Positions 40,663 through 51,208 of a stretch of DNA of 64,000 nt are shown in pieces. The notes beneath the pieces are model-generated. The model ran no database searches. It was not told the origin of the DNA and was given only the letters and a program-made list of their open reading frames with translations. Within the stretch, counting starts at the first letter, position 1. Each line of letters starts with the position of its first letter. Source of the stretch: Plasmodiophora brassicae (taxonomy: Eukaryota; Endomyxa: Phytomyxea; Phytomyxea; Plasmodiophorida); the NCBI GenBank assembly GCA_036867785.1, contig CP145411.1, forward strand, positions 1,364,001-1,428,000. The letters are read 5' to 3'. A program made the position numbers and the translations under genes.

Positions 40663-42484
40663 ATGGCGTTCCAGAGACCGGACGGCGCTCGCTGGCCGAC
40701 GCCGGCGTCGTTCGCGGCGGTATCACCGGCGCCATCAACGATCACTGATGCGTCGACGCAGCTGTGGACACCGGTGCCCGCCGGCAAGCAGTTGTCGTTC
40801 GAAGAATACAGCCCGATCGCGCCGGCCGTGCCCCCGTCGCCGTTGCGTCCGCCAGATGCCCCCGCGGCCCCATTGCCGCCTATGCCGACGAACGACAAGC
40901 AGCTGCGGTCGTCGCTGTCGGTCGCTCGCGCTGACTTGAACAACGCCATGCTGCAGATCGAGCACCTGCGCCGGTACATTGTCGACCTCGAACGGGACCG
41001 GGCCGCCTCCCAGCACGCCGCCCCAGGGACCCCCGAGGAATTCGACCGAGAACTGAACCGGCTACGGGAGGCCATCGTGCAGCTGCAGCTGGAACGGATC
41101 AGCATTGAAGCGGATCGGGACAGCAAAGCCAAGGAACTGCTCCGCGTTCGACAAGAACTCGACGAACTTGGCGTCCTTTATCGAGGTTGGTGTCGATCTG
41201 TGTTCGGTCGGCGTCACGAACCCAAGCTTGATTGCCTCAGGGAAGGACCGCGAGCTTCGTCGGCTGCAGGATCTGCACGAGGCGCAGGCGCGGCGCGACA
41301 CGAAGGAGAGGGCGGCCGATGACGACCGCATCAGGGCGCTCGCCGAGCTCGTTACGCGATTACGTAACGGTCTGGCCGTCACGAATGATATGCTGAACAA
41401 CGAACGGCAGCGTTCAGCGCGATTCGAAACCGAGCTGGACGCCTGTCGTGAACTTCATCGGCAGGTCTGGGCGGTGTCACTGACAACGTTTGTCTGGGTG
41501 GCGTCTGATGTTGTGTAGGCGTGCGTCAGTCTGGATCAGTGCCGATCAGATCTGCTGGCGTCGCGGAACGAGGTCGACGAGCTGTTGGCCCAGCTGTCGG
41601 AGATCACAGCGAAACGCAAGGACGTGGTGGGCGATGGAGGCGTCCGTGTTCAGCAGCGACAGCCTGCCCAGTCGGATGCGGTCGTAAATGACGCCACTTC
41701 GACCGATGACCACGCGCGTCCTGCTCGTGCATGTACGCCTACGTTGTCGTCAGTACCGGCGGATGCAGGCCAGCGCAGGGCGGAACCCTCCAGGGCGTCG
41801 GACGCCAATGGGTCCAGGGCAACGGAGCCTTCACCGTCAAGGTCAGCCGGACCTACCGGCAGCGACATACCTGAACCACCACCGGACGTCGACGAACTCG
41901 TCAGAGAGCTCTCCAATGAGGTTAGGCTGACTTGTAAACGTCCATCAGCAGCGTCACCTTTAACTGCGTTTGTAGCGAACGCGAGTCGTTGAGCTGACCG
42001 AAGGACTTGAAAGGGCGAGGCAACGCGAGCAACAGACTGACCGGCTATGCGACTTGCTTCAAAGTGAGATCGAGACCCTGAAGCGCCACATGCCGCGTGA
42101 ACCGTCAACGAGTAAGCGGGGGCATTCCATCATAGTAATTAACGACGAGGTTGACGTCTCGCGTTCGTGCAGGCAGAACTGGGTCGGGCACTGACGATTC
42201 GTCGTCGGGGCTGCTGGATATATGCATGGACGAATGCAGCAAGCTCAAAGATTCGAACGCCGAGTCTGTCTTTGCTCAATGAATGCCATGCGCCAAGTTT
42301 ACCTGGGTGTCGTTGCAGGCTGATGCAAGCATACGAACGTGCGGCTGCCCAATGTACGAGGCAAGCTGAAGAAATCAAGAAGATGAGGGACCTGCTCCAG
42401 GCGTCCCCCGATCGGCGTTCCCGCCGCGTCACGTTTTCCCCGGTACGAAGTGTCGCCAATGTCAGCGTTGCCCAACGATACTGA
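40663..42484 (+). CDS. Coiled-coil protein with a PP1-docking-like tail
   Basis: Six exons joined by five short introns (near 41190-41240, 41467-41518, 41923-41970, 42113-42171 and 42263-42321), all with consistent phase. After a Pro-rich N-terminus the protein is mostly heptad coiled coil (LRSSLSVARADLNNAMLQIEHLRRYIVDLE; RLREAIVQLQLERI; ELVTRLRNGLAVTNDMLNNERQ), with a disordered middle and another coil (VVELTEGLERARQREQQ). Near the end RRVTFSPVRS holds RVTF, which fits the RVxF motif that docks protein phosphatase 1. Centrosome, kinetochore or ciliary scaffold roles are possible; nothing in the sequence decides. Confidence 0.6.
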
Positions 42485-42743
42485 TCGTCGGCGGGTAGGT
42501 CATCGAAAGGAACAACTCTGACGTATCGACAGTTGCGAAGTCCTGTCTCGAGACACCGCAGACCGTTCGGTCTGATTCGAGCAGGGTCGTTTCGAGAGTC
42601 TGGCGGTAGTGCACCGGGTCGCCTGTGTACATATATGCGCATCGTGTACATTTATCGTAAAGTCGCCTAATATTCCCAAGCGTCACGTTCACCTATGCAA
42701 GTCCAGTTTGTGGGAGACCGGGGCTCCCGCACACACCGCATCG

Positions 42744-43715
42744 TTATTCCGAACGAGGCGTCACGCTGCCAGCTTCTGCACTCAGCTTCGGTTCGCGTGC
42801 CTCGCCTGACTGGATCCATGCCTCTCTGGTTTGGAGCTCGTCGAACCCGCCAATATGGTGGCCGCTGACAAAGATTTGCGGAACCTTCGTCGACCCAGAA
42901 ACGGCGCGAAGCACCTGGTTCGAGACGTCCTTGCCGACGACTACTTCTGAAAATGACAAGGACCTATTCTTGAGCCACTCCTATACGTCAGACGCGTCAG
43001 ACGATTGCCCATTTCAACGCAGGACATCAACCACAACTTTTGCCGCGTGGGATACTGGGCACGTCGCCTTTGTAAACACGGTGATGTCTGGTTGAAGGAT
43101 CAAAGAAGGGCACAAGTACGCGAGCATCGTATCTGCGTCAGACACCTTCGCGGGTTTCAGACGTATAGGCAGGACGGCCAGGTGATTCGGACGTACCGCA
43201 TACGGGTCACCGACAACGTTCGGTTCGACGAACGCCTTCTCAATTAAGCCGTCGCGAACCAACATTGAGTATCTTCGGGAACGGTGCCCAAGGCCCGCGG
43301 ACGACAGGTCCAGAAGCATGCCCAGTTGCTTGGTGAATTCTCCGTTTCCATCAGGCACCATTACAACGGTATCGTCGTTGCCCTGGTCCTTGCTCCACGC
43401 ATCCAGTACGAATGAATCGTTGACACTGAAATAGGAGAACCCGTCATTTGAATAGGGCACGTCGCGCTGGCAAGACACCGCGGACCTGATACACAGAATC
43501 GCATCCACCCCGTTATCGAAAAAGTGTTGAGCGAGCTCCAGGTACCGTGGGAAGTGGTTGCTCGAGCACGTGGGAGTGAACGCACCAGGAAGTGCGAAGG
43601 CGACGATCGACTGATTGTTGAATAGTTGGTCGGTTCGCACGTCGGTGAACCGACCATCCTTGAAGAACCTGAACGTCGCGTCCGGAACACGCCGACCTTC
43701 CAGTGAAGTCGCCAT
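42744..43715 (-). CDS. Peroxiredoxin-5 / glutaredoxin fusion (308 aa)
   Basis: Two exons (43026-43715, 42744-42980; 45-base intron) give 308 residues in frame. Residues 1-165 are a Prx5/AhpE-type peroxiredoxin with the peroxidatic motif LPGAFTPTCSSNHFP (Cys about 50). Residues about 205-290 are a glutaredoxin: DITVFTKATCPVSHAAK, then VPQIFVSGHHIGGFDEL, the cis-Pro and GSH-binding GG motifs. The Grx active site is CPVS, a one-cysteine form. Prx-Grx hybrids are known from bacteria such as Haemophilus and reduce peroxides with glutathione. No targeting signal evident. Confidence 0.85.
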
Positions 43716-43805
43716 CTTCTCGCCTCGCCGCGTAGGCAGCCGTCCAGAAAAATCTATGAATCATTCGGATCGGACACGCAAGGATGTGGCACTGCGAGCA
43801 CTTCA

Positions 43806-44698
43806 TTAGGCAATGAGAAACCCTCCATCGACAGCAATGGTCTGGCCGTGAACCATCCCGGATTGAGGGCTGAGAAGATAGACGACGGCTGATGCAGTGT
43901 CCTCTGTGCAAGTTCGAACTCAGTACCTGTTCTGGCTGTTCGAGAGGCTCAGACCTGGCTCCGCGAACCTCCCCAACGGAGTTCGCTCCATCATCGGCTT
44001 CGCCTTGACAGGATCGCTCCAGGCTCGACGGCCCTAAATGGTTACACTGAGGACATGTGCAGTGACGATTCGAGGTGCCTGCAGCACGTACCATGTCCGT
44101 CATGGTGATCGTCGGTGCAATGCAATTGACCCGAATCCCGTGTTTGCCCAGTTCAAGCGCCATGCAGCGTGACAAGTGCTCCAAGGCCGCCTTGCTCGTG
44201 CAGTAACTGGCATGGTCGCGCAACGGATGGCTCCCACAGATGCTCGAGATATTGACAATGGACCCTCCGCCATCGGTGGCCATCCTTTTGGCCACCGATT
44301 GCGACAACTTCATCACCGCACGAACATTGATCCGGAACGTGCGGTCAAAGTCGTCGATGTCGGTATCGAGAAACGGCGACGTGATCGCGATCCCAGCGCA
44401 ATTCACCAGACCGTACAGTGGAAGGGCGGCGTTAGCTAACCGTCCTGTCAAAGTGCGGAATTGCTCTTCACAACCATCGGTTACCGAGCTTGTCGACCTC
44501 ATCTGTGTTCGACAGATCCGCAACGATCGTCGTAATACCGGGCAGGTGCCGCGCCAGGTCGTGCAGGCCGCCTTCCGACGACGCAGTCGCGACCACGATT
44601 GCGCCTTCCGCCACCAGGCGCTCGCAAATGGCCCGCCCCAGTCCACGTGACGCGCCCGTCACCAGCACGCGACGATCGTGCAACCCCGACGACGACAT
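43806..44698 (-). CDS. Short-chain dehydrogenase, DCXR/carbonyl reductase-like
   Basis: Four exons with introns of about 40-75 bases. The product has the SDR hallmarks in order: VLVTGASRGLGRAI (NADP site TGxxxGxG), NCAGIA (NNAG-type), IVNISSICG, YCTSK (catalytic Tyr and Lys), and a C-terminal block VYLLSPQSGMVHGQTIAVDGGF. TDMGRRAWSDPVKAKPMMERTPLGRFAE across the third join closely resembles L-xylulose reductase (DCXR), which interconverts L-xylulose and xylitol and also reduces dicarbonyls. A 3-oxoacyl reductase or other carbonyl reductase is the alternative. Confidence 0.83.
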
Positions 44699-45025
44699 CA
44701 ACCAGACCACCACCGCCACCACCACGTACGGCACCACCCGTAGCGCACCCAAATTCCAAATGGCAGCTTCCCAGTCCGTCGCGCCCACCATTGCCGATAG
44801 GCAAAACGTGCCCGCCCTGCTGGGTACGGCCACGAGAATTCGTATTCGACACAATGGGCAGTGCTGCCGATCGTGTCTGCAAGCGCGACGGGACGGTTTA
44901 ACTGCATCAGGTAGCTGTTATAGAGATTTGCGCGGCACGTGCGGGAGGAAGTCCGCACAGGCGTCCATTCCGTCGTGGGAATTCGGTTGAGGTTGGCGTT
45001 TAACAGGTCGCTGGGCGTTGCTGCG

Positions 45026-46288
45026 ATGGTGCGTCGCCGGTCATCGGGCGCGGATGAGCTCTTCGAGGTCGAGAAGATCGTCGGGCAGCGGGCGCGCAAC
45101 GGCCGCGTCGAGTACGAGGTGATAACCAGTCGTCGCCTTTCCGTCGTGGCTCGTGACTCAGTGGCTCGCGTTGTAGGTCAAATGGAAGGGATAGTACGTA
45201 ACGTTGCGCAGCCGTGCGGGAATGGCGTTTGGATCACAGGTGTTTACTAGTGCGAAGAAGTACAATACGTGGGAACCGGCCAAGAACCTGATGTGCCCGA
45301 CGATTCTCGACGAATGGCACGAGAGGCAGAAGAAGGCGTCGATGCCATCCGTGTCGAAGCGTTACGGTGAGTCCGACGCTGACGACGAAAGCGTTGGTTC
45401 TAGTGAAGAGGCAATGCGTCCGAAGAAGTCGACGCCGAAGCGCAGGACGCCTACGTCGGACAAGAAGGCGTCGTCGCACTCGGCCAAGAAGTCGAGAAAG
45501 AAGTCGCTCGAAAAGAAATCACTCAGTGACCTGGAGGACGTAATCGGGGAGGACAGCGATGACGCATGGATTACGGGCAAGAAGTCCAAGGTCCAGGCCG
45601 AGGGCGATTCTGTTGAACCTGTTGCCAAGAAACCAAAGATCTCTGACGTGCGCATGAAGGTCATCAAGTACGTTGGGCCGGATGGCGTCGCGGAAGCGGC
45701 CGAACCTCCTGCCACAGGCGAGGTGGCCGAGGTGACCTCTGGGGAACCGTTTACGAAGGAGAGGGAGGCTCCAGAAGAACGTCCCGCGATTGACGAGGCT
45801 CCCGCCAGCGAGTGCGCTTCGCCTGAAGAGCCTGATTCGACCAGGGACAGTAAGTGGGCGTTCCTATTGCTCCAGTGGACAAACTTAAGGGATCGTCCGT
45901 GATAGCAGACGTTGCTGTGGAGTTCGAAAAGGTGGTCGGGAAGCTTCATGAGCAACTCGTGCACGCGCATGGGGAGGCCGCTCGACTGAACGACGATCTG
46001 CAGAACGAGCGCAAACGTTTGCAGGAAGCCTACGAAACGATTGACCGCCTTGAAAAGGAGGTCCAACAAGAGCGCTCTGAGACCCAACGTCTAACCGATA
46101 TCATTCGTTGCATGACGGATGCGGCCGCGGCCGCTCCTGATGCTCCAGCTCCAAGCAGCCCAGTTGCGGAAGAGGCGTGCCCGTCGATACCCAGTGAGCC
46201 GGCCTTACCCAGTGAGCCGGCCTTACCCAGTGAGCCGGTCTGCGTCGCAGGCCTTGCTTGCTTGGCGACAGCAGAGAATTCTTTGTAA
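45026..46288 (+). CDS. Chromodomain protein with coiled-coil tail
   Basis: The chromodomain is spread over three exons: FEVEKIVGQRARNGRVEYE, then VKWKGY, then KKYNTWEPAKNLMCPTILDEW. The aromatic-cage residues (the first Phe/Tyr region, W of VKWKGY and W of NTWEP) are present, so methyl-lysine binding is expected. A Lys/Ser-rich basic linker (KKSRKKSLEKKSL), a stretch DVRMKVIKYVGPDG and an acidic part follow. A 56-base intron (gtaagt to tgatag near 45850-45905) leads to a coiled coil (LNDDLQNERKRLQEAYETIDRLEKEV) and an Ala/Pro tail. HP1-like silencing or another histone-reading role is inferred; no chromoshadow domain was recognised. Confidence 0.78.
46188..46241 (+). repeat. Three 18-bp tandem repeats coding for (L)PSEPA
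   Basis: Units 46188-46205, 46206-46223 and 46224-46241. The first two are identical and the third differs at one base. They keep the reading frame of the chromodomain gene's tail, giving a repeated LPSEPA. Confidence 0.9.
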
Positions 46289-47210
46289 TATTGTACATTG
46301 AAAGACCAGTCTGATGACGTCATGTATTCGATGCGGGAACGCTGTGTGAGAAGGCAATTCGGAGGAGTCGCCGTGACCGACATCGAATAGCATGTCCCTC
46401 CAGGCTCGATCATGGTTGCCAAGAAGGTTCAGGGCGCCGTTGCGCCTGCTGGCCGCTTGCCGCTTCGGCGACGAACCGCCCGTCGTCGGTGACACCCCTC
46501 TCTGCGACGATGTGATCTGGCATAGACGAGGACGAGGAACTGACGCAACGTATGAAGCTTGAGTTTGTGTTATTGTTGGACAGCTTTCCATTTCGTAAAG
46601 CACTAGTAGGCATATTTGGAGATGCCCATTTCGGCCTGTCGCTTGATTCATCGATGCAATGTAGAGTTGTAGGCGTTGGCGCTACAATACCCTTCCCCGA
46701 AAGACATCTTTCGAGAACGATCTCAAAGACAGCTGCAGGTTGGCCTTTGATACCAGGATGATCGCGCGAGAAGTGTCCCGTTCGACGTCCCCCGAAGTCG
46801 ACGAGTAGAATGTGTATCATCCGGCGAACTTCTGACTGCAGGCTTCGACTGCCCCCTCCTGGGGACTGTGGGCAACCTGGATGGGTACGACTTGGCCATT
46901 CCGGCAACGCGCACGTCACCATGTTTAGTCGCATACTCCACAGGTGAGTGTTTCCCATGGCGGTCAGCAAACGGAGAGAGAGACGCCGCAGATCGGTGCG
47001 TCGATGATCACATCTTCGTGGCCAGCCACGATGCACACGGGACACTCAACCAATACACTAACTTTGAAGGCCCACTTTGATGGCATCATGTATTCCAGTG
47101 CTATGCGGGACCGCTAACAGATAAGTGACATCGGAGGCATTGCTAGCCCCGACCAACGTTTTATAGCACGTCTCTACAAACCTCAATAATGGTGTTGCCA
47201 AGAGCCGGGA
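46270..47210 (-). pseudogene. Remnants of a duplicated phosphoesterase-like gene
   Basis: The minus strand at about 46410-46440 reads GALNLLGNHDRAW, like the GNH(D/E) metal motif of calcineurin-type phosphoesterases, and a GDVERDT segment (about 46775-46795) could be the GDxxDRG motif, but in different frames broken by stops. A second copy of the GNHD-downstream segment lies at about 47075-47205 on the same strand: both share cttggcaac, (gac)atgctat and an ending like cccgcat-gaatacatga. Neither copy is open over any length. A real gene with several unseen introns is the alternative. Confidence 0.3.
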
Positions 47211-47229
47211 CCTCCTCGGGTTAGCCGCC

Positions 47230-49189
47230 TCATGCAGGTTGGTGAACAACGGATTCCACAATGCCGGATGCAACGACACGCTGAAGGTGTCGGAGAACTA
47301 CGCGATTCAAAGACGACCGGTGGGTACCAGTCTGCGCCTCAGTGCACAGCGGTTTCTCTGGAACAAGGCATATCTGTTCGAATCGCATGTTAACGGCATC
47401 CTTGGTCGCAACGGCAATGCTGTTTACACTGGCGCAGTCTCCTGGGTCGACTCGTCGTGGATTATCTTCGAAAAGAGTAGAGAAACTGGCGTCGTACTTG
47501 CCAAGCAGGCTGTTAACGGTACAGGGCACCGATGCAGCATGTAAAATGCACTACAAGACAGGCAATGAAGACAGGCAATGTCAGCGGTTATAGATTCCCA
47601 CAGAACGCGGCCTGCTGACGGTGAATGTATCCCCGACAACGATCGGGAATGCCTCGGGAAGAACCTTGACCTTGGCTGAAGCAACCGAGCTGGTCAGATT
47701 CGAACGGACCGAACAAATGACACTGGTACCAGTGAAGTTTGAAACCAGGTGGACAGGGCACTTAGCATCCGAGATCAGTTCGCCCGGGTGCACAGAGCGT
47801 ACATCAACGCCCCGAACGTGGATGCTGACGGTGGCTCCAGGACGCCCTTCGTCGACTTGGACCTTGTTGATCTCCAAGTCCCTGACTTCAGCTGTAATGC
47901 CGGCGCACGCCAGCTTAATGTTCATACCACAACGTATAACGCCTTGTTCAACCCGACCCACAATAATCGTCCCGATTCCTAACGACGTTCCCATGAGACC
48001 GAGCCGCAGCCCCACGAGCAAGTACGTACAGACCGCCGATCTTAAACACGTCGTGGACTGCCAACCTTAACGGCGACTCTGGATCCGCGTACGGTTCAGG
48101 GCAGATATCAAGAGCCTGCATCCGGACTCGATGAGGTTCGACCAGGGAGATCGAGGCGCATCCTTACTTCAATAAGCGGCCGTCCAGAATACCAAATGGT
48201 TCGTGGGGATATTGACAACAGGTTGTCACCATGTGCAGTCGACACAGGAACAAACATCGTCTTGTCACGAAACCTATTGAGCAGGCATTCAGAGCAGGGA
48301 GCATCCGTCACATGTACGCCCCATACGATTTCGTCAGTTTCGCAGCCTTCATGATCCTGAGCGTCCGCGACTTGATATCGGTATACACGGTTTCGTTAAA
48401 CATCACTTCGGGATGGTCCATCTTACTGACGGCGACAATGCACGGCCTGTCGAGAATCAGGATGAAGGAAGAACAAGCTATGCCACAGAACGAGACCACC
48501 TTCCAACACCGCAGACAGTTTGCCAAAGGAGCTTCATCTGGTTGTCATCGAACTCGGATGGGACGCAGGACACGACGACCAGCAGCAGATCAGCCTGAAG
48601 CACTGCTGTAAACATGCCGTCCGCTAGCGAAGCGATCCCTGAACGCAACCCAGTCTTAAATCGAAGCGCACCAGGAAACCAATGATGTGGAGGAGAACCT
48701 GCTGTGTCTACGACATTGCAGGACCAGACCGTTGTCTCAAACGAATACAGCGGTCGCTGGACCGAGCTGCACCGTTCTCGATCGGTTCGCATGTGTTCCA
48801 GTATCTGCCCAACAAGACGTCAAGGCCAAGCAGACAGGGGGCCGCGAGATCGCCAGACCATGTCGTACTGGATTCCCTTGGCCAGCTGCTGCCCCTTCAG
48901 CGCTTTCTGTACACACAGGCGACACACACACGATGAGACACCGTTCTCGTCCATGCTGCAGGCAGGCGCAACCTTGACGCGCCAGTCCGTTTCTGACAGC
49001 GCGCGCCCCCTGGTCAGCACACGATCGTACCGCGCGACGCCTGCCGCACCTACGCTTGTTCTGCTTCCAGAAGATATACACAAGGTGGCCAATCAGCGAC
49101 GTCTTGCCGGACCCAGCGGCACCGACGACGGCCGCGTTCAGGTACGGCTTCACCGTCGCATCGCCCTGCACGGCGGACAATCCCGTCAT
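47230..49189 (-). CDS. Divergent eEF1A paralogue without the GHRD histidine
   Basis: At least nine short introns. Joined pieces follow eEF1A end to end: G1 GAAGSGKTSLIGHLVYIF; LEHMRTDRERCSSVQRPLYSFET (switch I region); G3 DTAGIASLADG (DAPGHRD in eEF1A); ADLLLVVVS; G4 VAVSKMDHPE (NKMD); FVPVSTAHGDNLL; domain II FKIGGIGTIIVGRVEQGVI and VRDLEINKVQVDEGRPG; domain III NPRRVDPGDCASVNSI, LVPEKPLCTEA and a final VASGIVES. The His after DAPG, needed for GTP hydrolysis, is Ile, and the switch I motif is degraded. All domains are kept, so it may bind GTP and hydrolyse it poorly. The eEF1A group also includes HBS1 and eRF3; I favour an eEF1A/HBS1-like paralogue. The ATG at 49189 fits the domain start. 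Confidence 0.8.
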
Positions 49190-49342
49190 CAGTCAGCGCC
49201 TGCAGCTCGGACAGTTTGCCGACGACGGGCGGCGAATTTGCCGCACAGTCCAGTCCGCCTCATTGCGCAACGACGGACGGTGCCAAGTGGGCAGCGACGG
49301 TCAGCCAGAGCGCAGAGCGTTGCACCCGCGCCCCGTGGCCGA

Positions 49343-49767
49343 ATGGCGGGAATCGGGTTCGCGAGTGAGGCGGAGCTGCTGCGCATCCAGGTCGACGAGC
49401 TCGAACGCTCGCTGTGGCATCTGGAGAAGTCGAATCAGGTGCGCGAGGCGAGCGCCCGGGTGGCCCGCGGCGCTCCCTGATGAATCGTGTGCAGGAGTTG
49501 ATGGAAGCGGACCCGCATGACCCAGTGTACCGTCAGGCGATGTCGGTACCTCGTTCATGGCCCGTGCGCGTTGATGGTTCGTATTAATGTGGGCTGTGTA
49601 GCATTGAGAACGAGGATGTCATCCACAGGAAACGGGCCAAAGTCGCCGACCTGAAGGCGCAGCTGGAGAGCATCAGCTCACATGCCGCCTATTATCCGCC
49701 GGCGCCCGCTCGTCCAGCACAACAAGCAAGGCGCGCCGGCGGTCCAGACCTCGGCGTATTCCTGTGA
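49343..49767 (+). CDS. Small helical coiled-coil protein (102 aa)
   Basis: Three exons (49343-49438, 49495-49541, 49602-49767) sum to 309 bases in frame. The whole N-terminal 70 residues are amphipathic helix: LLRIQVDELERSLWHLEKS, then HDPVYRQAIIENEDVIHRK and VADLKAQLESI. The tail is Ala/Pro-rich. The pattern of a helix, a (D)PxDPVYxxAIxENE turn and a second helix looks like a conserved small helical hairpin, but I cannot name the family. It is head-to-head with the eEF1A-like gene, sharing a 153-base promoter. Confidence 0.6.
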
Positions 49768-49862
49768 TCTCGCCCCCTATCCATTCGTTTCCTAACATGT
49801 GTCTCGGAACGTGTGTCGCAACAAATTGGCGCGGCACGCTCGGTCAGTGCTGCGTATACTCG

Positions 49863-50183
49863 ATGGCGACGATCGCGGTTGAAGACGACTGGGTTCTGGT
49901 CGACGAAGCGCTTCTGGACTGTGTGATGCCCAGCGCGTTCAGTGAGAAGCCATGGGCCGGGCCGTGCGCCCCGGTGCCTGATATCAAACGTGTCCCTGCC
50001 GGCCGGCGTGGCACACGACGTTCGAGCGTCTGGCACCCGGATAATGTCGCCAAGTTGGTAGAGAAGCTGCGAAGGTACCACATCGCGGGGCCTGCCCCTG
50101 GCACGCAAACCGAACCGGGCGCCGGCGACGTCGTAGAGCAATACGAACGCGATATGGATGCTCTGTTCTCGGTGCTGATTTGA
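49863..50183 (+). CDS. Hypothetical protein (106 aa)
   Basis: Single exon, ATG at 49863. Acidic N-terminus (MATIAVEDDWVLVDEALLD), a Pro-containing centre and a C-terminal helix (NVAKLVEKLRRYH). DWVLVDE and the Trp/Tyr placement are suggestive of a short partner-binding segment, but no family is recognised. AATAAA at 50192-50197 just after the stop supports a transcribed gene. The convergent BRCT gene ends 31 bases away. Confidence 0.5.
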   Translation: MATIAVEDDWVLVDEALLDCVMPSAFSEKPWAGPCAPVPDIKRVPAGRRGTRRSSVWHPDNVAKLVEKLRRYHIAGPAPGTQTEPGAGDVVEQYERDMDALFSVLI

Positions 50184-50191
50184 CGGCCGGC

Positions 50192-50197
50192 AATAAA
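50192..50197 (+). promoter_or_regulatory. Candidate poly(A) signal AATAAA
   Basis: Nine bases after the stop of the 106-residue gene, inside the 31-base gap to the convergent BRCT gene, whose stop is at 50215-50217. If used, the two 3' UTRs must overlap. Confidence 0.45.
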
Positions 50198-50214
50198 CGG
50201 CGACGCGGGTGGTG

Positions 50215-50917
50215 CTACGCCCGCTTGCCTAATGTATTGGTCGTGCGCCTGGCTGGCTTGAAGAAACTCGTAATTTCCGTCGTCCTTGACGACACGGCCC
50301 GGTAGGCATGCTCGCGTACTCTCTTGGCGCCCTTAATGGAATCCAGAATCCATTCTGCAGCGGGCGGTTCGCGTCAAGGCATCGCGCACAGTGTGATGGC
50401 GATGTACCTGGACGGACGAAATGGACACGACTCTTGGGTCCGGATGCCACGACCTTGGCCGACTTGATCGCCGACAGGTTCTCGCAGACGACGTGCGTGA
50501 CCACCTTCACCGACAGCATGGGCGCGATCCGCCCACCGCACAGCCGAACTGAGGGACGTCCAACGCCCCGTCAATCCACTAGCAACGCAGACACGGGAAC
50601 GCCAGCGAACCGAAACTCTTCAACTGCAGGGCCGAGAACTCGCCCGAGCGCCCGTTGAAGTAAACGCAGACGCCCTGGAAGACTTGCGGCCAGTACGGGA
50701 CGCCGTCCGACACGGGCAGGCGTCCCGCCAGCAGCGCCATGGACACCTCGGCGTCGGGTGCCTGCACCAATCAGCTGCGCGGCGCAGGCAGTCGGCGAAC
50801 GCGCACGACGACCTTCTCGTCGCGTTTCTCCTGGACCCACCTGTAGTAGCGGGCGGCGGTCCACCTGTCCTTGCCTTCCGAATGGTCCGTCACCGACGGC
50901 CCATGCATGCGATCCAT
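50215..50917 (-). CDS. REV1-type BRCT protein with PIP-like tail (about 178 aa)
   Basis: Four exons read in frame. The BRCT domain has the order seen at the N-terminus of the translesion polymerase REV1: FQGVCVYFNGRSGE, LCGGRIAPMLSVKVVTHVVC, ENLSAIKSAK and VRPEWILDSIK (the third and fourth pieces meet across an intron inside PEW). Ahead of it, DRWTAARYYRWVQEK resembles the DGWETWGGYM start of REV1. After the BRCT domain a short basic tail contains TTEITSFFKP, a PCNA-interacting (PIP-box) pattern with T in place of Q. The tail ends at a stop (50215-50217), and no polymerase domain follows; genes on the other strand begin 31 bases later. Confidence 0.75.
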
Positions 50918-51208
50918 CGTCCACGAAGGACGCCCCGGCGGCCGGCAACTTCGGTTGGCCTTCGCGGACCCCGGGCTGACCCCACGGGCCCGAATCAAGC
51001 AGGCCCCGATAACGGTTAACGACGCACGTACCTACCTGACTGTTGATGTGACGGGCCGCGCTTCTCACGGGACCACAGCCGCAGGCGTTGCTGGAGGGTT
51101 TATATTACATAGTGCTGGGGGGATTACGTCAGGTCAAGATGGATCTTCGACGGTATCTTCAGTCGTTCGTCGTCGGTGAGTTGGTCAACCTGTGTGGACA
51201 GCCAGTCG

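Noticed and set aside
43513-44646. 377-codon minus-strand ORF
   Set aside because: It reads through the DCXR-like introns and then into the wrong frame of the peroxiredoxin; SDR motifs are complete only after splicing.
45850-45876. 26-base intron in the chromodomain gene
   Set aside because: gtaagt to ctccag would keep frame, but a 56-base intron from the same donor to tgatag is also in frame and fits the intron size seen elsewhere.
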